Origin: CALZBJ01 sp945619025
GTDB lineage: Bacteria; Pseudomonadota; Gammaproteobacteria; Cardiobacteriales; Wohlfahrtiimonadaceae
Direction of reading: 5' to 3'
Assembly: GCA_945619025.1 (NCBI GenBank)
Contig: CALZBJ010000011.1
Location: 1 to 61,276 of the forward strand
Length of the DNA: 61,276 nt
Positions 6,830 through 15,408 of the stretch are shown in pieces; position 1 is the stretch's first letter, and each line of letters opens with the position of its first letter. The notes under the pieces were generated by a model. That model ran no database searches. It was given only the letters and a program-made list of their open reading frames with translations, and was not told where the DNA came from. Made by a program: the position numbers and the translations under genes.

Positions 6830-8725
6830 TTATTTAGAAGGTGATAATTCGGCAAGGATCTGATCGATCTCTTCCACGAGGCCGGCTTTATGGAGTCCGT
6901 AATCGTGGAGAATCTCTTCACGCTCGCCATGTTCAGGGAAGTGGTCGCTAATGCCAAAATGTTTTATCGGTTTATAGATTCGCGCTTCATTAAGAAGTTC
7001 ACTAATCGCCGACCCTGCACCGCCTGCAATGGCGCCATCTTCGATGGTGATGATGAGATCATGCTCGCGAGCCATGCGCGTTAACGTGTCGTAATCAAGC
7101 GGTTTAACAAAGCGAAGATCAACTAGCGATCCATTAAAATGATCGGCGATCTCTGTGGCAAGCGGAAGCATTGCTCCAACGCCGATCACCAGAATATTTG
7201 AGCGTTCATGAATTACATTGGCTTTCCCGATAGGGAGCGTCGTGAAGTCATTGGGATCATATTCCGCGCCAATCCCTTTTCCGCGAGGATAACGAACCAT
7301 GGCGGGCGCGTTGGCATAAAAGGCGGTGGTGAGCATTTGGTAACACTCTTTTTCACTGCTCGGCGCCATAATCATCATATTGGGAATGCAGCGCACGTAC
7401 GCCATATCAAAGGTGCCGGCATGAGTTGCGCCATCCGGGCCGACAATGCCCGCACGATCGACCGCAAACACCACGGGGAGATTTTGAATCGCCACATCAT
7501 GAATGAGCTGATCATAGGCTCGCTGTAAAAATGTGGAATAGATCGCAACTACCGGGCGCAGCCCTTGAATTGCCATTCCTGCCCCGAGCGTTACCGCATG
7601 CTGTTCGGCAATGGCAGCATCAAAATATCGATTGGGGAAGCGCTTACTAAATTCTGTGAGGCCTGACCCTTCACACATCGCCGGGGTGATCGCTGCAAGA
7701 TCCGCTTCACGCTCGCCCATATGGCAGAGCCATTCTGAGAAAACGTGGGTATAATTTTTCGCGTGATCGACCGGTTTTGGCGCGTCGTTTGATTCTGTCG
7801 ACGTGCTTGGTTTTTTACCCGACACTGCATGATAGGTTACCGGCTCATCTTCGGCGATCTTATAACCTTTCCCTTTTTTCGTCGTAATGTGAAGGAATTT
7901 AGGCCCTTTTTTATGACGAAGGTTTTGAAGGGTGCTGACCAGCGTTTCAAGATCATGCCCATCGATGCGCCCAAAATATTGAAAGCCAAATTGTTCAAAG
8001 ATGGTGCTCTCATTTTCCACAAACGCTTTGAGATGCTCTTCCGTTTTGCGGGCAATGTTTGCCGCGCTGCCAAAGGGAAGATTTTTAAGAATTTTTGCCC
8101 CTTCAGTGCGCACCGATTGCAGTAACGGATTGGAAAGAGTTCGCGTTAACATGCTATTGAGCGCGCCAACATTCGGCGAGATCGACATATTGTTATCGTT
8201 TAAAATAACGAGCATATTCGCTTTAAGATCACCCGCGTGATTGAGCGCTTCAAAGGCTTGTCCCGCGGTGAGCGCACCATCACCAATGACGGCAATGATC
8301 TGCTTTTCTTCATGCCCAAGCTCATGCGCGGCAATCGCCATTCCAAGCGCTGCACTAATGGAGGTAGAGGAATGGCCAACGCCAAAGGCATCGTAGGGGC
8401 TTTCAAACGGAGAGGGGAAGGGGCCAAGGCCGCCTTTTTTCCGAATGGTGTTAATTCTATTTTTACGCTCGGTGAGGATTTTATGGGGATAAGCTTGATG
8501 GCCTACGTCCCAAATAATCGGGTCTGCCGGAGAATTAAAGACATAGTGCAGCGCGACCGTTAATTCAATAACGCCCAAGCCAGAAGCAAAATGTCCGCCG
8601 CTCGCTAAGACGCTATCGATCAAAAATTGACGTAATTCTTCCGTGAGCGTTTTAAGTTCTTTGACAGTTAATTTCTTAAGATCCTGAGGAGTGTCGATCT
8701 GGTCTAAATAGTGATATCTGTCCAT
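6830..8725 (-). CDS. dxs: 1-deoxy-D-xylulose-5-phosphate synthase
   Basis: Dxs condenses pyruvate and glyceraldehyde 3-phosphate with thiamine diphosphate, the first step of the MEP isoprenoid pathway. The 631-residue protein shows the family features: DVGHQAYPHK at 73-82, the thiamine diphosphate motif from GDGALTAG (148-155) to NDNNMS (176-181), EQHAVTLGAGMA in the pyrimidine domain, and DRAGIVGPDGATHAG. It is the last gene of xseB-ispA-dxs, 8 bases after ispA, the conserved gammaproteobacterial arrangement. Confidence 0.98.
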   Translation of the reverse strand: MDRYHYLDQIDTPQDLKKLTVKELKTLTEELRQFLIDSVLASGGHFASGLGVIELTVALHYVFNSPADPIIWDVGHQAYPHKILTERKNRINTIRKKGGLGPFPSPFESPYDAFGVGHSSTSISAALGMAIAAHELGHEEKQIIAVIGDGALTAGQAFEALNHAGDLKANMLVILNDNNMSISPNVGALNSMLTRTLSNPLLQSVRTEGAKILKNLPFGSAANIARKTEEHLKAFVENESTIFEQFGFQYFGRIDGHDLETLVSTLQNLRHKKGPKFLHITTKKGKGYKIAEDEPVTYHAVSGKKPSTSTESNDAPKPVDHAKNYTHVFSEWLCHMGEREADLAAITPAMCEGSGLTEFSKRFPNRYFDAAIAEQHAVTLGAGMAIQGLRPVVAIYSTFLQRAYDQLIHDVAIQNLPVVFAVDRAGIVGPDGATHAGTFDMAYVRCIPNMMIMAPSSEKECYQMLTTAFYANAPAMVRYPRGKGIGAEYDPNDFTTLPIGKANVIHERSNILVIGVGAMLPLATEIADHFNGSLVDLRFVKPLDYDTLTRMAREHDLIITIEDGAIAGGAGSAISELLNEARIYKPIKHFGISDHFPEHGEREEILHDYGLHKAGLVEEIDQILAELSPSK

Positions 8726-8733
8726 AGTCTGCC

Positions 8734-9615
8734 TTAATAATTACGTTTGACCACATAGGCGGTGAGATTGAGGAGCGGCGCGTTTTTCTCGCCGAGTGCA
8801 TTCAAATTATCGAACGCCTTATCAATCAATTCATCTAAAATGGTGGTCGCTTTCTCTAAACCTAACAGTGTGACGTAGGTGGATTTTTCTTGTTCAAGAT
8901 CTTTGCCCGCAGTTTTACCAAGCTCTTCGGAGGTGCCGGTGACATCTAAAATGTCATCTTTAACCTGAAACGCAAGGCCGATATTATCGGCAAATTCCGT
9001 TAAATGCATGAGGGTTTTCTCATCAGCATTACTCGCAATCGCGCCCGCAAGAATCGAGGCTTTAATCAGTTTACCGGTTTTTAAACGGTGGATTGCAACG
9101 AGCTCATCGGAGGTGATTTTACGCTCTTCACCTTCCAAATCCATCATTTGCCCGCCCACCATACCAGAGGCTCCCGCCGAATGGGAAAAGAGCTGAATGA
9201 GCTTGATTTTCGCGCTATCCGAAATGCCCTCAAGATGGGATAAAATCACAAAACTTTCCGTTAATAACGCATCGCCCGCTAAAATGGCGGTGGCCTCATC
9301 AAATTGAATGTGACAGGTCGGCTTTCCGCGGCGTAGTGAATCATCGTCCATCGCCGGAAGATCGTCATGAATGAGCGAGTAGGCGTGAATCATCTCAATC
9401 GCCATGCCTAATGGATAGAGGATTTTTGCATCAGCACCGGAGAGATGACCGGCCGCAATTAAGAGCATTGGACGGAGCCGTTTTCCGCCATTTAAGGCGC
9501 TATAACGCATCGCTTCTTTTAGATTCTTCGGCGCGTCAATGGACGCTAAATATCGGTCAAACTCTACTTCAAATGCAGCAAGCTGCTCATTGAGCCAAGG
9601 CGTTAATAAGGTCAT
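8734..9615 (-). CDS. ispA: Farnesyl diphosphate synthase (polyprenyl synthetase)
   Basis: IspA joins isopentenyl diphosphate units to make geranyl and farnesyl diphosphate. Its 293 residues include the first aspartate-rich motif DDLPAMDDD at 84-92 and the second, DDILD, at 220-224, plus GGKRLRPM at 43-50 and GQMMDLEGE. It is encoded between xseB (25 bases upstream) and dxs (8 bases downstream), so precursor synthesis and chain elongation are co-expressed. Confidence 0.97.
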   Translation of the reverse strand: MTLLTPWLNEQLAAFEVEFDRYLASIDAPKNLKEAMRYSALNGGKRLRPMLLIAAGHLSGADAKILYPLGMAIEMIHAYSLIHDDLPAMDDDSLRRGKPTCHIQFDEATAILAGDALLTESFVILSHLEGISDSAKIKLIQLFSHSAGASGMVGGQMMDLEGEERKITSDELVAIHRLKTGKLIKASILAGAIASNADEKTLMHLTEFADNIGLAFQVKDDILDVTGTSEELGKTAGKDLEQEKSTYVTLLGLEKATTILDELIDKAFDNLNALGEKNAPLLNLTAYVVKRNY

Positions 9616-9640
9616 CGGTTTCGTAATTTCAGTCTACAAT

Positions 9641-9859
9641 TTATGCGTCGTCGCGCGCACGTTCATCGGTCAGTTGTTGGATCTTTTTTTCCGCCGCTTC
9701 AAGCGTGCCGTGGCAAGCTTTTGTGAGCGCAATCCCTTGTTCAAAATAGGTTAGCGAATCTTCTAAGCTAAGATCGCCATTTTCTAGTTTTTCCACAATT
9801 TCCGCGAGCTGCGTCAGTTGCGCCTCAATTGTCGGAGATTTTTTTTCGTTTTCCGTCAC
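9641..9859 (-). CDS. xseB: Exodeoxyribonuclease VII small subunit
   Basis: XseB is the small helical subunit that coats XseA in exonuclease VII, a single-strand DNA exonuclease. The 72-residue product has the family pattern: a helix with EKLENGDLSLEDSL, then FEQGIALTKACH and a lysine/glutamate-rich second helix. The xseB-ispA-dxs order is a well-known operon and supports the call despite the small size. Confidence 0.95.
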   Translation of the reverse strand: MTENEKKSPTIEAQLTQLAEIVEKLENGDLSLEDSLTYFEQGIALTKACHGTLEAAEKKIQQLTDERARDDA

Positions 9860-9912
9860 AAAAATTCCTTTAAAACTATATAATGGTGGGTACTATTCTA
9901 AGGTGCGGGCTT

Positions 9913-9931
9913 AATATATGCAAAATATATT
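9913..9931. promoter_or_regulatory. AT-rich palindrome upstream of the MscS gene
   Basis: AATATAT, a 5-base spacer and ATATATT form a perfect 7-bp inverted repeat in the short gap between the divergent xseB operon and the MscS-family gene. It could be part of either promoter or a protein site; nothing further can be read. Confidence 0.35.
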
Positions 9932-9990
9932 ATGCTGCGGGTGCGATCGCGGGCGATCATAATAACGGGTCTTAAATAATAAGGGGACAC

Positions 9991-12297
9991 ATGGGCAGAC
10001 AATATCCGATTTATCGATATTTGGGGCTGATTTTAATCATGCTCACTGTCTCGCTGTCTGGGGTTGGCGCGCAGACGCATCCCTTAAACAGTGTGATCCA
10101 AGGCGGTCTCTCCTCGCAAACGAATAATTCCGAACAAGAGCTTCCCGACCCCGTTCGTCTAACCGCGGCGTGGTGGCAATATTTTGAGCTCGCCGAGGGC
10201 GATGACTTACAAAAACGCATTGATGCATTTTTAGAGCGGATCGATAATCAAGTCGCGCTCGTTGGGGAAGCCGAACAGCAAAAATATACCTCGCAAATTT
10301 CCCATTTAAAGGCGAACTTTGCCGCTTATGTCACCCTAAAAACCCGTGATAATCCCATTGCGCCTCCTAAAGAGATGATCAAAGATCATTACAATTTGTC
10401 GGATCTTATGGCGGTGATTCACCACGAGCGGGAAGTGCAGACACAGGTTAATCGAACCAAACAGGATATCGGCGATCAAGAGAAGCAGTATCGTGAATTG
10501 AGCCGTCAGCTCAACAGTCTGATGGTGTCGTTTATCGAGCTTCCGAGCAATGCGGCAGGGCGGTTTGATAAGGCGCTTGCGATTATTTTACAGCAGACAG
10601 AAGTTGCGCTTATTGATGAGCGGTTACGCATTCAGCGGAAAAATCTGCTGATTGAGGAAAATCGTCTACTTGAGGCCTCAAAACTTCGTGATGGCGCAGT
10701 TGAACGACTCGTTTTTACTGAAGATGAACGCACAGCATTAAAGCAAGAAGCAACTCGTCTTGAACGTGAATTAAAGGAAGCCAATACTCGGCTTCTCCGG
10801 GCGCAATCTCAAGTATTACTAACACCAGAAGAGACTGCGGAAGACCGAGCGGTGATGCGTCTTCGCAATCAGCAAGCCCTTAAAGAGAAGATTAATCTTG
10901 CGGTGCTTGAAACGCGGCTCTATATCTATCTCAATGAGCTCGATTCCCTCAGCCTTTTAGCGAAAGATGAGACGCTCGATGTGGAGCGCATTCAAAAACG
11001 GTTATCGGATCGGCAGCGTAAACTCCAAGAGATTACCGTGGTCGGGCGCGATTGGTTTAATCAAAATGAGCTCGAACGGGCCAATTCAAATACCTTTTTA
11101 GCCGATGTGGAATCGAAAGGCAGTACCGATCACAATACGTTTTTAGCGAGCATTGCGAAAGATCGTTTAGTCTTAGTGCAAGAAACATCGGTACTGCTAC
11201 AAAAATTACAGACGGAGATGGCGGACGTTCATTTCCTCTCGAGCATTATTGAAAAGCAGCTCTTAAGTTATCAAGGGCCTTTTTTTAATTGGATTAATCG
11301 CACCAAAAGTACGCTCAGTTACGGTTGGCGCAATACTAAACAGTTATTGCGCACTGCGCTCTTTAAAGTGGGCGATACGCCAATTACCCCGCTCAGTTTT
11401 GCCCAGTTTTTACTGATTGTTTTTATCTGCTGGTGGGTGGCATTTTGGCTCAATAAGATTCTGTTTCGGATCGGGAATAAACGCGGCGATGAGAAGCTTC
11501 CGGCCTACTATATTGTCGGGCGACTCCTCTATTACAGCGTCATTTTATTTGGATTTTTATATGCACTCACCGCAATCGGCATCGACTTCACTAACTTTGC
11601 CTTAGTGGCGGGGGCATTGGCGATCGGACTCGGTTTCGGGTTACAATCGATCGTCAATAACTTTGTCTCAGGCCTGATTTTGCTCTTTGAGCGCTCCATT
11701 AAAGTCGGTGACTTTATCGAGCTACAAGATCGCGGGCTGTGGGGCGAGGTAAAAGAGATTAACGTACGCGCGACCATCATTAGCGATAATGATAATGTCG
11801 ATATCGTGATTCCAAACTCCGAGCTCATCAACACAAAAATGATGAACTGGACCTTAAAAGAGCCCCATCGCCGGATGCGTTATCCGTTTAAAGTGGCCTA
11901 TGGAACCGATAAAGAGTTGGTGCGCGAGGCCGTTTTAGCGGCAGCAGAAGCGCTTCCGCATACCTTAAAAGGGATTCCCGGACGAAACCCTGCGGTATGG
12001 CTCACCAATTTTGCCGAGTTTTATTATGAATTTGAGCTGGTGGTGTGGCTCACGGCGCGTGCGGTAAAGCGCCCTAATGGCGTTCGCGCGGCCTATATGT
12101 GGGCGATCGATAATGCGCTCCGCGAGTTTGATATTGAAATACCTGTTCCTCAGCGTGAGCTCCGCTTTCGTGAGGGGAGTGCGTTACCGGTAACGCGCTA
12201 TAAACAGCAAGAGAACATGATCTTCGAGGAGGATGATCTTCCTGAAGATGACCCATTTTTAGAGACTGAAGAAATAGAAAAGCAAGATGAAAAATAA
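9991..12297 (+). CDS. Large MscS-family mechanosensitive channel
   Basis: The 768-residue protein has a signal peptide (residues 1-28, cut near GVGA), a long periplasmic, charged, coiled-coil-rich domain (about 60-440) and a membrane part. Hydrophobic helices lie near 455-480 and 505-530. The pore helix NFALVAGALAIGLGFGLQSIVNNFVSG (given here only as the span near 535-562) has the Gly/Ala packing pattern of MscS, followed by the beta domain with GLWGEVKEI and IPNSELI. The layout is like the MscK/YbiO/YjeP giants, smaller than MscK. It presumably opens on hypo-osmotic shock. Its last 11 bases overlap glyQ. A clear AAGGGG site precedes the ATG. The acidic C-terminal tail (about 740-768) is unusual. 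Confidence 0.9.
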   Translation: MGRQYPIYRYLGLILIMLTVSLSGVGAQTHPLNSVIQGGLSSQTNNSEQELPDPVRLTAAWWQYFELAEGDDLQKRIDAFLERIDNQVALVGEAEQQKYTSQISHLKANFAAYVTLKTRDNPIAPPKEMIKDHYNLSDLMAVIHHEREVQTQVNRTKQDIGDQEKQYRELSRQLNSLMVSFIELPSNAAGRFDKALAIILQQTEVALIDERLRIQRKNLLIEENRLLEASKLRDGAVERLVFTEDERTALKQEATRLERELKEANTRLLRAQSQVLLTPEETAEDRAVMRLRNQQALKEKINLAVLETRLYIYLNELDSLSLLAKDETLDVERIQKRLSDRQRKLQEITVVGRDWFNQNELERANSNTFLADVESKGSTDHNTFLASIAKDRLVLVQETSVLLQKLQTEMADVHFLSSIIEKQLLSYQGPFFNWINRTKSTLSYGWRNTKQLLRTALFKVGDTPITPLSFAQFLLIVFICWWVAFWLNKILFRIGNKRGDEKLPAYYIVGRLLYYSVILFGFLYALTAIGIDFTNFALVAGALAIGLGFGLQSIVNNFVSGLILLFERSIKVGDFIELQDRGLWGEVKEINVRATIISDNDNVDIVIPNSELINTKMMNWTLKEPHRRMRYPFKVAYGTDKELVREAVLAAAEALPHTLKGIPGRNPAVWLTNFAEFYYEFELVVWLTARAVKRPNGVRAAYMWAIDNALREFDIEIPVPQRELRFREGSALPVTRYKQQENMIFEEDDLPEDDPFLETEEIEKQDEK

Positions 12298-13180
12298 TAC
12301 CTTTCAAGAGATCATTTTAACGCTACAACAATATTGGGCGGATAAAGGCTGTGCAGTCTTACAGCCGTACGATATGGAAGTGGGCGCGGGAACATTCCAC
12401 TCAGCCACTTTTTTACGCGCGCTCGGGCCTGAGCCATGGGCGGCAGCGTATGTACAACCTTCTCGCCGTCCGACCGATGGCCGCTATGGAGAAAACCCGA
12501 ACCGTCTGCAACATTACTATCAATTCCAAGTGGTGATTAAACCCTCGCCGGACAATATTCAAGAGCTCTATTTAGGCTCGCTTGAAGCGCTTGGCATCGA
12601 TACTGAAACGCACGATATTCGTTTTGTGGAAGATGACTGGGAATCACCAACGCTTGGCGCGTGGGGGCTTGGTTGGGAAGTGTGGTTAAACGGAATGGAA
12701 GTGACCCAATTTACCTATTTCCAACAAGCGGGCGGTTTAGAATGTAAGCCGGTTACCGGCGAGATTACCTACGGACTTGAGCGGTTTGCAATGTACGTTC
12801 AAGGCGTTGAAAGCGTCTATGATTTGGTCTGGTCCGATGGGCCTTTTGGTAAAATTACCTACGGCGATGTGTTCCATCAAAATGAAGTGGAGCAATCGGA
12901 TTACAACTTTAATCACGCCGATACCGATTATCTCTTTAAGTCATTTACCTTTTATGAAGGAGAAGTGGAGCGTCTACTTGCAGCGGATTTAGTACTCCCC
13001 GCTTATGAGATGGTGCTCAAAGCCTCTCATGCGTTTAACTTACTTGATGCACGTAAAGCGATCTCGGTAACCGAGCGTCAATCATATATTTTACGCGTGC
13101 GCAAGATGGCAAGTGCGGTAGCGCAGAGCTATTATGCGGCTCGTGAAAAGATGGGTTTCCCGATGTTAGAGCGCGGTTAA
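12287..13180 (+). CDS. glyQ: Glycyl-tRNA synthetase alpha subunit
   Basis: GlyQ is the catalytic subunit of the heterotetrameric bacterial glycyl-tRNA synthetase. The 297-residue product is full length and conserved: LQPYDMEVGAGTFH, GPEPWAAAYVQPSRRP (class II motif region), RYGENPNRLQHYYQFQV and GLERFAMYVQGV. Its ATG lies inside the 3' end of the MscS-family gene (11-base overlap), so translation is likely coupled. Normally glyS, the beta subunit, follows directly; here a strong terminator follows and no glyS is present in the window. Confidence 0.97.
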   Translation: MKNNTFQEIILTLQQYWADKGCAVLQPYDMEVGAGTFHSATFLRALGPEPWAAAYVQPSRRPTDGRYGENPNRLQHYYQFQVVIKPSPDNIQELYLGSLEALGIDTETHDIRFVEDDWESPTLGAWGLGWEVWLNGMEVTQFTYFQQAGGLECKPVTGEITYGLERFAMYVQGVESVYDLVWSDGPFGKITYGDVFHQNEVEQSDYNFNHADTDYLFKSFTFYEGEVERLLAADLVLPAYEMVLKASHAFNLLDARKAISVTERQSYILRVRKMASAVAQSYYAAREKMGFPMLERG

Positions 13181-13205
13181 TTAGAGTTCGTTCTATCAGA
13201 TTCAT

Positions 13206-13252
13206 AAAAAGCGATCGTAGTCAGTCTTTCTGACTAGAGATCGCTTTTTTAT
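13206..13252 (+). terminator. glyQ terminator
   Basis: GCGATC and AGTCAG on the left pair with CTGACT and GATCGC on the right, separated by small bulges, and six T follow. It confirms that transcription stops after glyQ. Confidence 0.85.
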
Positions 13253-13290
13253 TGCCCGCTGATTTTTCTGTCGCTAGATAAATTTAGGCA

Positions 13291-13324
13291 TAAAAAAAGA
13301 GCCACTGATTGCTCAATGGCTCTT
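13291..13324 (-). terminator. Terminator of the PhnD-like gene
   Basis: On the minus strand an 8-bp perfect stem (AAGAGCCA with TGGCTCTT) with a 12-base loop leads into seven T. It lies about 30 bases past the stop. Confidence 0.75.
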
Positions 13325-13355
13325 GGCATCTTGTACACGAAAATCGTGTGTTCGA

Positions 13356-14117
13356 TTAAATCTGTAAGGTATAGATTAGGTCGATCATAAAGGTGATGTC
13401 GTCTTCACTGTCTAAAATTTTCCAGTGATCCACTTTTAAGTCTTCTAATACTGATCTACCGTTATCATCTTCATGCATGGTGCGAAGCGTCTCTTTTAAG
13501 AGTTCTGCTTTTTCTGCAAACGCAGGTGAAAGCACAAAACAGTGCGCAACCGTTGCGATATCTTCAGGTTCTGTTGCCACTAAGCTCTCTAATTGGCTTG
13601 CAACAATTTTACTTAAACCGCGATAGATATCCGTTGGAAGCATCGCCACTTGCGAGTTGCCTTTTAAGAGCTCTTTAATCGCTAAAATGTGGTTTGATGT
13701 ATCGATAAACGTGATGTCATCTTTGGTTAAGTTTGCAGGTTCAAGCAGGATAGTACCTAAGGTACGAAGGTCTGCGTTCATCGCTGCAGAGACTTTAAGA
13801 TCCGTTTGGAGATCTTCAACCTTTGTAATCTCGCCACCTTTTTTAGTGACGATGGTCACTTCCGCAACATCCGACGCTGGCTGTGCAAGCGCAATAAATT
13901 TTTGCTCGCGAATTAACCAACCCGCATCATAAGGGTTTGCATAAAGAAGATCGATTTTACCGTCGAGTAGTGCCTGTTTTTGATCATCAAACGAAATATA
14001 CTCCAATACACTGATTCCTTCGCCAGTTTTGCGTTGGAGCCAGCTGCTGAACAAATGCCAACCAGGGAGACGCTGTGGTGAGACATCTGGGGCAATAGAA
14101 AAAGAGATCGATGACAT
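13356..14117 (-). CDS. PhnD-like substrate-binding-fold protein without a signal peptide
   Basis: The 253-residue protein matches the periplasmic phosphate/phosphite/phosphonate-binding (PhnD) fold: YANPYDAGWLIREQKF near 80-95, DVAEVTIVTKKGG, and a DLRTLG-type turn before the second lobe. I start it at MSSISFSIAPD, with AAAGGAA about 8 bases upstream; an earlier in-frame ATG adds 12 residues. From this start there is no signal peptide and no lipobox, and none is encoded upstream, so it appears cytoplasmic. No ABC permease or ATPase is nearby. It may be a cytosolic ligand sensor or binding protein; the ligand is unknown. Confidence 0.8.
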   Translation of the reverse strand: MSSISFSIAPDVSPQRLPGWHLFSSWLQRKTGEGISVLEYISFDDQKQALLDGKIDLLYANPYDAGWLIREQKFIALAQPASDVAEVTIVTKKGGEITKVEDLQTDLKVSAAMNADLRTLGTILLEPANLTKDDITFIDTSNHILAIKELLKGNSQVAMLPTDIYRGLSKIVASQLESLVATEPEDIATVAHCFVLSPAFAEKAELLKETLRTMHEDDNGRSVLEDLKVDHWKILDSEDDITFMIDLIYTLQI

Positions 14118-14341
14118 AAAACGGTTCCTTTGTTTAAAAGCTAAAACATACAATAAAAATTGGCCGACGCGGTCTGCTCTATGTATATATTGATTTAACC
14201 ATGATAGACTATTTTTTAAGAAAATGCATAAGAAATTAAGAGTTAATCGGGCCGAGCTTGACTCTGATTAAGTCCCCTTTCTTTAGAGCATTATTTCTAT
14301 AATTGTTATTTATTCTATGAGAGAAAAAAGGCTAGAGAGCT

Positions 14342-15118
14342 ATGCAAAAATTTTTAGAGTGCGCAAAAGAAGCGGCATCCATTGCCCGTAATATTATTGC
14401 AACTGAATATGATAAAAATGCATTTAAGATTACCATCAAAGCAGACATGACGCCCGTTACCGAAGTGGACGTCGCGGTAGAACAGGCGATTCGTGCGCAT
14501 ATCTCTAAGCACTTTCCAGACCACGGATTTTTCGGGGAGGAAGAGGGGAAATCGAACATCGATTCCGATTATGTATGGCTCGTTGACCCGATCGATGGCA
14601 CCAAAGCGTTTGTGCGTCGCCGTCCATTTTTCTCATGCCAAATTGCGCTCATGTATAAAGGGGAGATCATCTTAGGGGTCTCAACGGCGCCGTCGTTTAA
14701 TAATGGCGAACAATTTTATGCAGTGCGGGGTGAAGGAGCATTCCGTGAAAATGGTGAACGTTTGTCGGTGAGCGATATTACCGAGTTTTCAAACGTGGTA
14801 CTCTCATCGGGGAACTTAAAATCGCTTGCACAAGATGCGGTACGCTGGAACAATTATGGCGAACTCATCAAACAAGTGAACTCAACGCGCGGATTTGGTG
14901 ACTTCTTGCATTATCATCTATTAGCGCAAGGCTCGCTCGATCTTATTGTGGAATCAGATGTCAATATTCTCGATATCGCCGCACTTTCAATCATTGTGGA
15001 AGAAGCGGGCGGGGTGGTGACCACCTTAGAAGGGGATAAACTCTCCCTTGAAACCAGCAGTATTTTAGCGGCAACGCCTGAGGTTCACGCAAAAACCTTA
15101 AAACTGATCAACGGCTAA
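14342..15118 (+). CDS. Inositol monophosphatase-family phosphatase (HisN/CysQ-like)
   Basis: This 258-residue enzyme carries an intact metal-dependent phosphatase signature: EEEG at 66-69, DPIDGTKAF at 82-90 and a DIAALSIIVEEAGG second motif in which the usual Trp-Asp is Leu-Asp. Family members dephosphorylate inositol phosphate, histidinol phosphate, PAP or nucleotides; this one looks most like the histidinol-phosphatase/HisN group, but the substrate is not certain. It is monocistronic. It contrasts with the second family member in this window (41977-42741), which has lost these motifs. Confidence 0.88.
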   Translation: MQKFLECAKEAASIARNIIATEYDKNAFKITIKADMTPVTEVDVAVEQAIRAHISKHFPDHGFFGEEEGKSNIDSDYVWLVDPIDGTKAFVRRRPFFSCQIALMYKGEIILGVSTAPSFNNGEQFYAVRGEGAFRENGERLSVSDITEFSNVVLSSGNLKSLAQDAVRWNNYGELIKQVNSTRGFGDFLHYHLLAQGSLDLIVESDVNILDIAALSIIVEEAGGVVTTLEGDKLSLETSSILAATPEVHAKTLKLING

Positions 15119-15139
15119 GCCAAAATCGGCACCGATAGG

Positions 15140-15168
15140 TTGTAGTTTCATAAAAAATAGGGTATCTT
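15140..15168 (+). promoter_or_regulatory. tRNA-Ser promoter
   Basis: TTGTAG (15140-15145), a 17-base spacer and TATCTT (15163-15168) lie 17 bases before the tRNA. Confidence 0.55.
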
Positions 15169-15185
15169 ATAGCCCTTGTGTAAAA

Positions 15186-15276
15186 GGAGAAGTGGCCGAG
15201 TGGTTGAAGGCGCTCGCCTGGAAAGCGGGTATACGTTCATAGCGTATCGAGGGTTCGAATCCCTCCTCCTCCGCCA
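15186..15276 (+). tRNA. tRNA-Ser (GGA)
   Basis: A 91-base type II tRNA with a long variable arm (a TATACG/CGTATC-type stem), encoded CCA and T-arm GAGGGTTCGAATCCCTC. The anticodon loop gives GGA, reading UCC/UCU serine codons. By my pairing the acceptor stem has an A5-C68 mismatch, slightly unusual. Confidence 0.95.
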
Positions 15277-15282
15277 GATTTA

Positions 15283-15319
15283 AAGCCCTCTGTTAGGTAA
15301 CTAGCAGAGGGCTTTTTTA
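15283..15319 (+). terminator. tRNA-Ser terminator
   Basis: A perfect 10-bp stem (AAGCCCTCTG with CAGAGGGCTT, 12-base loop) ends in six T, seven bases after the tRNA. Confidence 0.9.
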
Positions 15320-15408
15320 TTAGATTTTTTTTGTCTTTTATTATCTCAAGCCCCCTAAACATGGTATAAAACTCCTCAAATAAATGAAGAGAAGCGGTTT
15401 TTGAGCGG

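Noticed and set aside
14342..15118. Possible cysQ/PAP phosphatase naming of the intact IMPase-family gene.
   Set aside because: The motifs fit the family but do not separate CysQ, HisN and IMPase, so no gene symbol was given.
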